This document shows, in pieces, positions 1-9,041 of a stretch of DNA of 64,000 nt (positions are counted from its first letter, which is position 1; each line of letters begins with the position of its first letter). The notes below the pieces were generated by a model. The model was not told the DNA's origin, did no database searches, and saw only the letters and a list, made by a program, of their open reading frames with translations. This DNA is from Mucilaginibacter kameinonensis (GTDB lineage Bacteria; Bacteroidota; Bacteroidia; Sphingobacteriales; Sphingobacteriaceae): NCBI RefSeq assembly GCF_003675385.1, contig NZ_RCWZ01000002.1, positions 310,001 to 374,000 on the forward strand, written 5' to 3'. The position numbers and the translations under genes are program-made.

Positions 1-1140
1 TATGCGACACTGGCTGCTTATGAGGCGCTTCGTTACGAAAAGCCTGAATATAATTCTATCACTGCACAGCTTAAGGCTTTTGGCCAGCCGCCACAGCCTC
101 AGCAAGGAGTAAAGTATAATTATACACTTGCCGCTACAAATGCCTTTTTCACGGTGGCGCATAAGGTTACCTTTTCGATAGATTCGTTGAAAAAATATGA
201 GGCCAAGGTTTACGCTATGTATAAAGATAACCTTGATGATTCAACCTATGCCCGTTCCATGGCGTTTGGCGAAAAGATTGGTAAGTACATATTAAAAAGG
301 GCATCGGTTGATAATTATCCTCAAACCCGTGGCAAACCCAGGTTTTTAGGTAACGATAATCCCGGTAACTGGCACCCAACACCACCCGATTACCTGGACG
401 GAGTTGAGTTTTGCTGGGGTACTATGCACACCTTCGCGGTTGATACTTCAACTATGTTTCCATTGCCGCCGCCGCCTGCTTTTAGTGAAAGCAAGGACAG
501 TCAGTATTTCAAACAAACCATGGAAGTGTATAACCAAAGCAAAAACATCACCCCGGAGCAAAAAACGATTGCTAAGTTTTGGGACGATAACCCTTTTGTT
601 ATTGAGCACAATGGGCACATGATGTTCGCTAATAAAAAGATCACCCCAGGCGGTCACTGGATTGGTATAACCGCCATTGCCTGCAAGCAAACCCATGCCG
701 ATGTGGTAAAGACCGCGCAGGCTTACGCGCTTACATCAATAGCCTTGTATGATGCTTTTATTTGCGGCTGGCAGGTTAAATACGAAACTAACTACATAAG
801 GCCGGTAACCATCATCAACGATAAAATTGATCACGATTGGCTGCCTATGTTGCAAACCCCTCCGTTCCCTGAATATCCAAGCGGGCATAGTGACATTAGC
901 GGCGCTTCGGCGGTAGTGCTTACGCATTTATTTGGCGATAACTTTGCCTACCAGGATACCAGCGATCTGCGCTATATTGGGATGCAGCGCCACTTTGATT
1001 CCTTTTTGAAAGCTGCCGATGAAACTTCTGTTAGCAGGTTTTATGGCGGTATCCACTTCCGCAACAGTGTTGACCAGGGCGCTGTGCAAGGCCGTCAGGT
1101 AGGAGAGTACATCTGGAAAAAACTGAAACTAAAAAAATAA
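1..1140 (+). CDS. Vanadium-dependent haloperoxidase (PAP2 superfamily), 5' end outside window
   Basis: The frame is open from base 1, so the start lies upstream; 379 residues are visible. All parts of the vanadate site of the haloperoxidase/PAP2 phosphatase fold are present in order: Lys-x6-Arg in KYETNYIRP, then PSGHSDISG with the Ser-Gly-His that holds the oxyanion and the axial acid/base His, then SRFYGGIH with the second Arg and the axial His. Members oxidise halides with peroxide or act as acid phosphatases; sequence alone does not decide which. Bacteroidota homologues are usually exported, but the signal peptide would be off the window. The next gene starts 15 bp downstream, so all three first genes probably share a transcript. 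Confidence 0.88.
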   Translation, partial: YATLAAYEALRYEKPEYNSITAQLKAFGQPPQPQQGVKYNYTLAATNAFFTVAHKVTFSIDSLKKYEAKVYAMYKDNLDDSTYARSMAFGEKIGKYILKRASVDNYPQTRGKPRFLGNDNPGNWHPTPPDYLDGVEFCWGTMHTFAVDTSTMFPLPPPPAFSESKDSQYFKQTMEVYNQSKNITPEQKTIAKFWDDNPFVIEHNGHMMFANKKITPGGHWIGITAIACKQTHADVVKTAQAYALTSIALYDAFICGWQVKYETNYIRPVTIINDKIDHDWLPMLQTPPFPEYPSGHSDISGASAVVLTHLFGDNFAYQDTSDLRYIGMQRHFDSFLKAADETSVSRFYGGIHFRNSVDQGAVQGRQVGEYIWKKLKLKK

Positions 1141-1155
1141 CGGCTTAACCATCTT

Positions 1156-2721
1156 ATGACTATTAAAAAAAGCACGTTAACCATATCATCTCTGTTATCA
1201 TTTTCTGCAATAATTGCCGGTTTGGCGCTTTTTAATAGCTGTAAGCATAAGCCGGCTTACCAACCATATAAACTTACCGGCGATGTTATAGTTGATGGTA
1301 AAAACCTGGTACAGTTAAAATGCACCCGTTGTCATTCGTTGGTACCTGTTGATGCATTGCCAAAAGATGTTTGGCTTAATCATACGCTGGTTAACATGGC
1401 GCCGTCGTTGCATATTTCAACTTATGGTGGCTCGTCTTATTTTAAAAATGACCCGCTTGATACTGCAGGTGCAACCATTGCCGAGTGGACTGCTATTTTA
1501 GATTATTATAAAAAAGCAGCTCCTAACACAGTGCTTCCTGCTAGAAAGCCTATTCCCCTAATGAATGATTGGGCGGGTTTCACACTTAAAAAGCCTGCAC
1601 CGGTAAGTTATACAAGCTTCACCACCATGGTAGCTACCAATCCGGCTACGCATAAATTGTACAGTGCCGATGCGGTTGATGAAAAACTGAATATCTGGGA
1701 TAGCAATTTGAAAATGGATTCTATCGCCAAACTTCCATCGGCAGCCGTTGATGTAACTTTTGGCAAGGATAGTTTGGGACATAATGTGGGCTTTTTCTCA
1801 TGCATAGGCCGCATGGCGCCAATTGATTTTCCAAATGGCAAGGTAGTGAAGGTTAATCTGGATGCCAAAGTGGTTAATAACGATCAAACTTATATCGCGT
1901 CAGATCTGCCACGTCCGGTTGGCACTGCAGTTGGCGATTTTAATAAGGATGGATTGCAGGATATTGTAGTTTGCGGTCAGGGTAAGTTTAAAGGCGGGGT
2001 TTACCTGCTTAAGCAAAATAAGGATCATACTTATGATCAGCAGACCATTTATGACAAGCCGGGTGCCGCACAGGCTTTAGCCGGCGATTTTAATAATGAT
2101 GGCTGGACGGATGTTATGCTCCTGACAGGGAGTGGCGATGAAGGCCTTTGGCTTTTATTAAATGACAAAAACGGAGGTTTTACTACCCGCAACCTGCTGC
2201 ATTTTCCACCTGTATACGGTTCAAGCAGTTTTCAGCTGGTTGATATGGATCATGACGGTAAACTCGACCTGGTATTAACATGTGGCTATAATTATCGCGA
2301 TTCGCGGATTTTGAAACCTTACCATGGCTTATATATTTTCACCAATACCGGCAATTGGAATTTTAAACAGCGCTGGTTTTACCCGATAAACGGTTGTACC
2401 AAAGCAATAGCTGCCGATTTTGATGGCGATGGTGATATCGATATTGCTACTATAGCCTTCTTTGCAGACATGAAGAACACACCTGCCGAGGAATTTATTT
2501 ATTTTGAACAAAGCAAGCCGTTTGATTTTAAACCGCACGCCCTGCCAATTAGTCAATACGGCCACTGGATGTGCATGGAAATGACAGATCTGAATAATGA
2601 TGGCCAACCCGACCTTCTTTTAGGTAACTATGCTGATGGCTTTATGTTTCAAGATGGCTTTAAGCCTAATTGGGACAAGCACCTGCCGCTGGTAGTACTT
2701 GAAAATCACACCAAAAAGTAA
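1156..2721 (+). CDS. Lipoprotein with N-terminal c-type haem site and VCBS/FG-GAP repeats (copy 1)
   Basis: 521 aa. A signal peptide with a lipobox ends at Cys29 (LFNSC). A single haem-attachment motif CTRCH lies at residues 56-60, followed by five Ca-binding-type DxDxDG repeats (DFNKDGLQD, DFNNDGWTD, DMDHDGKLD, DFDGDGDID, DLNNDGQPD) typical of VCBS/FG-GAP beta-propellers. It is probably a periplasm- or surface-facing lipoprotein that carries one haem c on a propeller. It lies 15 bp after the haloperoxidase gene and 19 bp before a paralogue of the same design. An electron-transfer role with the haloperoxidase is inference; no substrate can be read from the sequence. Confidence 0.8.
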   Translation: MTIKKSTLTISSLLSFSAIIAGLALFNSCKHKPAYQPYKLTGDVIVDGKNLVQLKCTRCHSLVPVDALPKDVWLNHTLVNMAPSLHISTYGGSSYFKNDPLDTAGATIAEWTAILDYYKKAAPNTVLPARKPIPLMNDWAGFTLKKPAPVSYTSFTTMVATNPATHKLYSADAVDEKLNIWDSNLKMDSIAKLPSAAVDVTFGKDSLGHNVGFFSCIGRMAPIDFPNGKVVKVNLDAKVVNNDQTYIASDLPRPVGTAVGDFNKDGLQDIVVCGQGKFKGGVYLLKQNKDHTYDQQTIYDKPGAAQALAGDFNNDGWTDVMLLTGSGDEGLWLLLNDKNGGFTTRNLLHFPPVYGSSSFQLVDMDHDGKLDLVLTCGYNYRDSRILKPYHGLYIFTNTGNWNFKQRWFYPINGCTKAIAADFDGDGDIDIATIAFFADMKNTPAEEFIYFEQSKPFDFKPHALPISQYGHWMCMEMTDLNNDGQPDLLLGNYADGFMFQDGFKPNWDKHLPLVVLENHTKK

Positions 2722-2740
2722 CGCTATATCCAAATTGAAA

Positions 2741-4294
2741 ATGAGGGAAGCCGGAGGTGGGAAAGTAAAGAGACTAAGTTTATTATTGCTCATAACTGTA
2801 ATGTTTGCAGCTGTGATAGCTGCCTTGAACAGCTGCGGTGATCATGAAAAGACCGACGAGGAACTTTTGGCTGATGCCAGAAAAACGGCTGTTAAATACT
2901 GTGGCAGTTGTCATGAAGCTCCTGATGCCTCATTATTGGATAGTGCAACCTGGGATAAATATATTTTGCCCGCTATGGGCACAAAACTTGGAATGCGCCC
3001 CTTTATGGATCAATACATAGCCGGGCCAAATGCGGTGCTTTCCCTTGCCGACTGGACAAAGATTGCTGTTTACTACCGTTATGCTTCTCCTAAAAAGCTG
3101 AAAATTCCAAAGCCTGATGCTGTAATCGATTCGGCTATATTTTCGGTGAAACGACCTGCGTTGATTGATACGACATCGGGAGAGGCCATGACCACCATGG
3201 TTAAATTTAATCCGGTTGATAAACATTTTTATACAGGTGATGCCGGTAATAAACTTTACCGCTGGAATACTGATCTCACGGCTACGCTTGTTAAAAAGTT
3301 CCATTCGCCCGTTACCGATGCTGTTTTTTATCAATCGGCAACAGAGCCAAATAGCGCTGTAATTACCTGCATAGGCATACTTCCGCCAAACGATCAGCTT
3401 AAGGGGACGTTAACACACATTGATCTCAGCAGGAAATCAAAAGATACCACCTTAATGGAAGATAGTCTGCCTCGTCCCGTTAAAAGTGCAGCAGCTGATT
3501 TTAATAAAGATGGTCTGATGGATTACGTGAGTTGCGGTTTTGGTCGTGACAGAGGGGGCTTGTTCCTGTTGCAGCAACAGACCAACCATTCTTTTAAAAG
3601 GAAGATCATTCGAGCAATTCCTGGCGCTGAAATAGTTTATACGGGCGATTTTAACGGTGACGGCTGGCCGGATATAGCCTGTTTATTCGCCCAGGCCGAT
3701 GAAGGTATCTGGCTGTTTTTAAATGATAAAAAAGGTGGTTTCATTACCCGCAATATCATGCGTTTCCCTCCGGTATATGGCTCAAGCAGTTTTCAGTTGG
3801 TTGATTTTAACCACGATGGTAAATTAGATATTGTATATACCTGTGGTGATAATAATGATTACTCGCCTGTATTTAAACCCTATCATGGGGTTTATATTTT
3901 TATCAACCAGGGCGACTGGAAATTTAAACAAACCTATTTTTACCATATCAACGGCTGTTCAAAAGCCATAGCCGCTGATTTTGATCATGATGGCGATCTT
4001 GACCTGGCTGTAATCGCATTCTTTCCCGATTATAAATATCATCCTACCGAAGGTTTTACTTATCATGAACAGCTTAGTCCTGGTAAATTTAAAGTTCATG
4101 AAGTACCCGTAAATTTATTGGGCCGCTGGATCTCCATGGAGGCGGGTGATATCGATGGCGATGGTGATACCGATCTTGTGCTGGGCAATTTTTCGGTAGG
4201 CGCGCAAGGACTCATGAACCAAAAGGATTATAAGCCCAATTGGGATATGTTTGAGCCCATTATTGTGCTACAGAATAAAACCGTTCGGAAGTAG
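2741..4294 (+). CDS. Lipoprotein with N-terminal c-type haem site and VCBS/FG-GAP repeats (copy 2)
   Basis: 517 aa from the ATG at 2741, chosen because it avoids the 23-base overlap of the 2699 start and places a normal signal peptide at the N-terminus (lipobox ALNSC, Cys32). Haem motif CGSCH is at residues 54-58. Five DxDxDG repeats follow (DFNKDGLMD, DFNGDGWPD, DFNHDGKLD, DFDHDGDLD, DIDGDGDTD). Large blocks are shared with the preceding protein, for example PPVYGSSSFQLVD, so the pair arose by tandem duplication. The N-terminal 100 residues have diverged most, which suggests different haem environments or partners. Function unknown; probably works with the two upstream genes. Confidence 0.8.
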   Translation: MREAGGGKVKRLSLLLLITVMFAAVIAALNSCGDHEKTDEELLADARKTAVKYCGSCHEAPDASLLDSATWDKYILPAMGTKLGMRPFMDQYIAGPNAVLSLADWTKIAVYYRYASPKKLKIPKPDAVIDSAIFSVKRPALIDTTSGEAMTTMVKFNPVDKHFYTGDAGNKLYRWNTDLTATLVKKFHSPVTDAVFYQSATEPNSAVITCIGILPPNDQLKGTLTHIDLSRKSKDTTLMEDSLPRPVKSAAADFNKDGLMDYVSCGFGRDRGGLFLLQQQTNHSFKRKIIRAIPGAEIVYTGDFNGDGWPDIACLFAQADEGIWLFLNDKKGGFITRNIMRFPPVYGSSSFQLVDFNHDGKLDIVYTCGDNNDYSPVFKPYHGVYIFINQGDWKFKQTYFYHINGCSKAIAADFDHDGDLDLAVIAFFPDYKYHPTEGFTYHEQLSPGKFKVHEVPVNLLGRWISMEAGDIDGDGDTDLVLGNFSVGAQGLMNQKDYKPNWDMFEPIIVLQNKTVRK

Positions 4295-4621
4295 TGTTTC
4301 ATTATTATGAGCCTGAAAGTTTAATAAAACATGTCATTGCGAGGAGCAAAACGGGAGTGAGCCTGGGTGCGACGTGGCAATCGCATGCTATACAGAGCGG
4401 CTATGCTTCCGTGCGATTGCCGCGCTGCGCACGCAATGACATAAACTTTATTTAATAACATTGGTTTTCTTATAGGCATGCGAGGTATGAGACAAGAAAC
4501 CAGTAAAATGTTTTACTAAAACCTGAAACCGTATCATTTGTACCACAAATTGATAAATAAGTACATCTGTATCTGGTTGTATGTTAAGTAGTTTTACGAT
4601 ACCTATTTATCGATATTCTAC
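4295..4621. other. Intergenic region with one D-family hairpin
   Basis: 327 bp without a gene. It holds one D-family hairpin (4332-4441) just after the lipoprotein operon and about 180 bp of AT-rich sequence before the GH2 gene. I could not identify a convincing promoter here. Confidence 0.6.
4332..4441. repeat. D-family hairpin repeat
   Basis: Bounded by TGTCATTGCGAGG on the left and its complement CGCAATGACA on the right, with CGGCTATGCTTCCGTGCGATTGC in the core split by small differences from other copies. This copy carries an extra insertion in the left arm (GAGCAAAACGGGAGTGAGCC), making it longer than the usual 90-94 bp. Confidence 0.85.
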
Positions 4622-7411
4622 ATGAACAAAAGTATCCGCTCTGCTTTAAGTTTTATGGCTGTCTGCCTTTTGCCCGCCATTGTTTCGGCACAATCAGGGG
4701 TTGTAAAACAAGTTAAATTAAGCAATTTTGATCTGCAATCCTCGGCATTGGTAAGTGCGCCGGGCACCGAACTTTCCAGTACGCAATACCATTCGCCGGT
4801 ATACTGGTTCCCGGTAAAAGTACCTTCAACCGTATTAACCGGGCTGGTGGCTAATCATATTTATCCCGATCCATACCAGGGACTGAATAACATGCTGATT
4901 CCGGACGCTTCCGATCAGTTCAATAAAGAATATAACCTGGAGCAATACAGTCATTTACCAAACGATCCCAATCCATGGAAAAAGCCTTACTGGTACCGCA
5001 CTACCTTTAAAGTTCCGGCTGCAGATAAAGGGCGCCGTTTCCAGTTGATATTTAAGGGTATCAACTATAGGGCAGCTGTATGGCTTAACGGTAAACAAAT
5101 TGCCGACAGCACCCAAATGGCCGGAATGTTTGCCGAACATAATCTTGATGTAAGCAATGCGGTTAAAGCCGGCACAGAAAATGCACTTGCAGTAAAAATC
5201 TACCCCCTCGATTATCCAGGCTACCCCGCGAAGGAACAACTAAAAGCGCTCGGTCCGTTTTATGAAAATGGTGGCCCAACAGGCGATATAGGTAAAAACG
5301 TAACCATGCTATGCTCTTCTGGCTGGGATTGGATCCCACCGGTGCGCGACCGTAATATGGGGATCTGGCAACCGGTTTTTCTGCGTACCAGCGGCGCGGT
5401 AAGTATCGGCAGGCCAAAACTGGTTACCGATTTGCCAAATCTTCCCGATACAGGCCTTGCCAGGCTTTCGCTGAATTTAACTTTAACCAACAATACTGCT
5501 GCTACTCATGGTGGTAAGTTAACCATCAGCATAAAGCCCGAAAACTTTGTTGGCGCCGGGGTTCAGTTTAGTCAGCCTGTGGTTGTGCCTGGTGGTTCAG
5601 AGAAGGGTGTTGAGTTAAACGCCGATAAGATCAGCCAACTGATCATTCGTCAGCCCAAATTATGGTGGCCTAATGGTTATGGAAAAGCAAACCTGTACCG
5701 CATTCGCCTGCAATATGCCGAAGGTACTACGGCAAGCGACGATACTACTTTTGTATTTGGCATCCGCAAGGTTGCGTCAAAAGCCGAAACTACAGCCAAT
5801 GGCTTTGTACGCCGTAAGTTTTACGTAAACGGCAAAGAAGTCCATCTGGTGGGTGGTGCCTGGGTGCCGGATATGATGGTAAACCGCGATTCGGCCCGTT
5901 ATGACTATGAAATGCACCTGTGCCGCAATGCCAACGTAAATCTGGTGCGCATTTGGGGCGGTGGCGTTACAGAACCCGATGCCTTCTGGAACGCTGCGGA
6001 TAAATATGGCCAGATGGTATGGTCGGATTTTTGGATCACAGGTGATACCCAGGGCGAGTTTAAAGGTTCGCCGGATTGGCCGCTGGAAGGTAATGTATTT
6101 ATTAAAAACGTAGAAAGTACCATTTATCGCATCCGTAATCATCCAAGTTTACTGGTGTGGACCGGTGGTAACGAAGGGCATGCCCGTAAGGAATTATATG
6201 ACGTGATGCGCAATGATATCATCACTTTAGATGGTACACGGCCATTTATCCCAAGCTCGTCGGGCTTTGCCAAGCTGCCTGCCGGTTGGAAAGGCTCATG
6301 GCCAGATGATATGCCATCCGGCGTTTACAGCGGTGGCCCGTATGAATGGAAAGATCCTAAAGATTATTACAAACTGGCTAATGATGCCAAAGACTGGGTG
6401 TTTAAAGACGAAACAGGCTTGCCATCGCAACCGCCGTATACCACCTTGCCTAAAATTATCCCTAATTTGGTTTGGGACACTAATTTGCCTTTTCCGTTAA
6501 ACAATTCGTGGGGGTACCATGATGCCGCTACCGGCGCGGGTAAGTATGATAAATACTATGAAGAGATGGCCAAAAGGTATGGCAAGCCGAATAGCATCGT
6601 CAATTTCTCCGACAAAATGCAGCTGATGAATGCTACGGGCTACCGGGGCATTTTTGAAGCCGATGGCCATAAGCTTAACGAAACGGGAGGCGTTATGCTC
6701 TGGAAGCTGAATGCCGCCCTGCCAAGTGTTATCTGGCAAATTTATGACTGGTACCTGGAACCCAATGCCGGCTATTATGCCATGCAAAATGCCTGCGAAC
6801 CTATCCATATTCAATATAATTATGATAACTCATCAATAGCTATCATAAACCGCACACATCATGCAACCGGTAGTTTAACCGCCACTGCCGAGATTTATGA
6901 TGTTACCAGCAAGCTCATTAAATCAGCAAAAATTGGCAATGTTGGGTTGGCGCAAACCGGTGTTAAAGAAGTGATTCAACTTAAAGATGCGCTTGACGCT
7001 GCCAAAGGTGTGAGTTTTGTGGTGCTTAACCTGACCGATGCAACTGGCAAAACGATATCGCACAATGCGTACTGGCTATCGACTACCGATGATTTTACAT
7101 CATTGAATGATATGAAGCATGCACAGGTTCAGGCCAAGGTGCTAAAGGCCGAAAAAAGTGCGAGTGAAAACAAATGGACTATCCAGTTTACCAATAGCTC
7201 CAACCAATTGGCATTCTTCGTTCGCCCGCAATTAATGAAAAACGGCGAGGAGGTGATGCCGAGCTATTGGACAGGTAATTATTTTACTCTTGCACCGCAT
7301 GAAAGTACTACCGTAGCTGTAAGTGCCCCGGTAGCCAAACTGGGCGCTGCAAAGCCAACCGTATTGCTTGAAGGCTGGAATTTGGATAAGCAGGTGATAA
7401 TACTGCAGTAA
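4622..7411 (+). CDS. Secreted GH2 family glycosidase, exo-beta-glucosaminidase/beta-mannosidase type
   Basis: 929 aa with a signal peptide (cut near VSA-QSG). The order is a sugar-binding jelly roll, an Ig-like domain, then a TIM barrel, as in GH2. The acid/base motif WTGGNEG places the general acid at Glu518, and GIFEADGHK (Glu679) is the likely nucleophile. The block LWKLNAALPSVIWQIYDWY is typical of the exo-beta-D-glucosaminidase and mannosylglycoprotein endo-beta-mannosidase branch and not of beta-galactosidases. It probably trims beta-linked glucosamine or mannose ends in the periplasm; the exact sugar is uncertain. It is a monocistronic gene with its own terminator. Confidence 0.82.
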   Translation: MNKSIRSALSFMAVCLLPAIVSAQSGVVKQVKLSNFDLQSSALVSAPGTELSSTQYHSPVYWFPVKVPSTVLTGLVANHIYPDPYQGLNNMLIPDASDQFNKEYNLEQYSHLPNDPNPWKKPYWYRTTFKVPAADKGRRFQLIFKGINYRAAVWLNGKQIADSTQMAGMFAEHNLDVSNAVKAGTENALAVKIYPLDYPGYPAKEQLKALGPFYENGGPTGDIGKNVTMLCSSGWDWIPPVRDRNMGIWQPVFLRTSGAVSIGRPKLVTDLPNLPDTGLARLSLNLTLTNNTAATHGGKLTISIKPENFVGAGVQFSQPVVVPGGSEKGVELNADKISQLIIRQPKLWWPNGYGKANLYRIRLQYAEGTTASDDTTFVFGIRKVASKAETTANGFVRRKFYVNGKEVHLVGGAWVPDMMVNRDSARYDYEMHLCRNANVNLVRIWGGGVTEPDAFWNAADKYGQMVWSDFWITGDTQGEFKGSPDWPLEGNVFIKNVESTIYRIRNHPSLLVWTGGNEGHARKELYDVMRNDIITLDGTRPFIPSSSGFAKLPAGWKGSWPDDMPSGVYSGGPYEWKDPKDYYKLANDAKDWVFKDETGLPSQPPYTTLPKIIPNLVWDTNLPFPLNNSWGYHDAATGAGKYDKYYEEMAKRYGKPNSIVNFSDKMQLMNATGYRGIFEADGHKLNETGGVMLWKLNAALPSVIWQIYDWYLEPNAGYYAMQNACEPIHIQYNYDNSSIAIINRTHHATGSLTATAEIYDVTSKLIKSAKIGNVGLAQTGVKEVIQLKDALDAAKGVSFVVLNLTDATGKTISHNAYWLSTTDDFTSLNDMKHAQVQAKVLKAEKSASENKWTIQFTNSSNQLAFFVRPQLMKNGEEVMPSYWTGNYFTLAPHESTTVAVSAPVAKLGAAKPTVLLEGWNLDKQVIILQ

Positions 7412-7424
7412 ATTTATTGGTTTA

Positions 7425-7465
7425 AAAACGACAAAGCCGGATACCCCATCCGGCTTTGTCGTTTT
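7425..7465. terminator. Rho-independent terminator after the GH2 gene
   Basis: Perfect 16-bp stem (AAAACGACAAAGCCGG and complement) with a short loop and T-rich 3' side, 14 bp after the GH2 stop codon. Confidence 0.9.
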
Positions 7466-7622
7466 GTTAAATATCGATTTTTTAGGTGTAAGTATGGCCT
7501 GTGGAATTGTGGGTAGGATAACTTATGCCAGGTTGTTTTTAAAGTTAAATTTTGTTTAAGAATGACTTGCCATACAGGCACGACTTTAAAAATCTGCTTA
7601 TCTTGCTCAACACATTTTGCAC

Positions 7623-8933
7623 ATGGAAAATACAGATGTAATTATCATAGGAGGGGGAGCAGCAGGTTTGATGGCGGCCCGTACGCTTGCCAAAGCGGGG
7701 AAGAATGTTGTGTTGCTCGAAGGACGTAACAGGCTCGGCGGTCGCATTCATACATTGGAGCATGGCACATCGTCGCAACCCGCAGAATTGGGTGCCGAGT
7801 TTATTCACGGTGATTTGCCCGTGACCCAAAGTTTGCTTAACGAGGCAGGCATTAAATACATTCCGGCTTCTGCTTCAATGTGGAGGTATGACGATGGAAA
7901 GTTTATAGCAGAGGGGCACGTTATTGAGCATTGGGATGAGTTTCTGGAGCGTATTATGCAACTCGAAAATGATATGAGTATGGAGGCGTTCATGCAGCAG
8001 GAGTTTTCGGAAGAGCGGTATGAAGGTCTTCGGGAATCGGTAAGGGCATATGTTTCGGGCTATGACAATGCAGATCCTAAAAAGGCAAGCGCTTTTTCTA
8101 TCCGTAAAGAGTGGCAAAATGAACATGAGGACGCGCAATACCGTGTAGAAGGCGGTTATTGTGAGTTGATCAGCTATCTGGCAAATGAATTTAAACAGGC
8201 AGGCGGGCATATCTACCTTAATGCCGTAGCAAAAGATATTGATTGGGGGCAGCATCATGTTACGGTAAGTACAGATATCGGCATAATCTACCAGGCCAGG
8301 CAATTGCTGGTTGCAGTGCCGCTTGGGATTTTGCAGGCCGAAGCGGGGTTGAAAGGCACCCTGAGTTTTGATCCTCCGGTTGATTATTATGTGAATGCCC
8401 TTAAATCGCTTGGTTTTGGTGCTGTAATCAAAGTATTACTGGAGTTTGACGATGCCTTTTGGTGTAGTGATGAAACGCGACAAATGGCCGGAGTCAACCT
8501 CGAGGACATGGGTTTCCTGTTCTCGAAAGAAACTATCCCCGTTTGGTGGACACAAATGCCAGTACATCGTCCGTTACTGACCGGTTGGCTCGGCGGACCT
8601 CCAGCAGCTGCCCGTTTGAATACCAGCGACGAAGATATGCTGATAGAGGCACTGGGTTCCATCTCCAATATTTTTAAGATAGATATCGCTAAGCTAAAAG
8701 AGAAACTCCTCACCTGGAATGTAATAAACTGGACAGTTGATCCTTTCTGCCGCGGATCATACAGCTACGACACCACGGAAACTGCCGAAGCAAGGAAGAT
8801 CATAAGTCACCCGATAGGTGATACCCTATTTTTTGCAGGCGAATACCTATATGAAGGTACCGCCATGGGTACGGTTGAAGCTGCGCTTACCAGTGGCTTA
8901 AGGGCGGCTGAGATGTTGTTGGATTATGAATAA
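7623..8933 (+). CDS. Flavin monoamine oxidase family protein
   Basis: 436 aa from the ATG at 7623; an in-frame TTG two codons upstream is less likely. The N-terminal Rossmann motif IIIGGGAAGLMAA followed by LEGRNRLGGRIHT is the FAD site of the amine oxidase superfamily. A C-terminal FAGEYLYEGTAMGTVEAA segment is the second FAD-contact motif of monoamine and polyamine oxidases. There is no signal peptide, so it is probably cytoplasmic. It would oxidise a primary or secondary amine to aldehyde, ammonia and peroxide; the substrate cannot be read. It stands alone between a terminator and a D hairpin. Confidence 0.88.
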   Translation: MENTDVIIIGGGAAGLMAARTLAKAGKNVVLLEGRNRLGGRIHTLEHGTSSQPAELGAEFIHGDLPVTQSLLNEAGIKYIPASASMWRYDDGKFIAEGHVIEHWDEFLERIMQLENDMSMEAFMQQEFSEERYEGLRESVRAYVSGYDNADPKKASAFSIRKEWQNEHEDAQYRVEGGYCELISYLANEFKQAGGHIYLNAVAKDIDWGQHHVTVSTDIGIIYQARQLLVAVPLGILQAEAGLKGTLSFDPPVDYYVNALKSLGFGAVIKVLLEFDDAFWCSDETRQMAGVNLEDMGFLFSKETIPVWWTQMPVHRPLLTGWLGGPPAAARLNTSDEDMLIEALGSISNIFKIDIAKLKEKLLTWNVINWTVDPFCRGSYSYDTTETAEARKIISHPIGDTLFFAGEYLYEGTAMGTVEAALTSGLRAAEMLLDYE

Positions 8934-8942
8934 TTAAAAATA

Positions 8943-9024
8943 TGTCATTGCGAGGAACGAAGCAATCGCATGCTGTACAGGGCGGATATGCTTCCGTGCG
9001 ATTGCTTCGTGCCTCGCAATGACA
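8943..9024. repeat. D-family hairpin repeat
   Basis: Short, very regular copy: TGTCATTGCGAGGAACGAAG pairs with its near-complement ending CGCAATGACA. It sits between two convergent genes (amine oxidase and GH8) and could act as a bidirectional terminator. Confidence 0.88.
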
Positions 9025-9041
9025 TGAAGAAGATAGCTCGC

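Noticed and set aside
2699..2741. Upstream start of the second haem lipoprotein
   Set aside because: It overlaps the previous gene and would place a charged stretch before the signal peptide.
7617..7623. TTG start of the amine oxidase
   Set aside because: The ATG two codons later is the ordinary choice and leaves the family motif in the right place.
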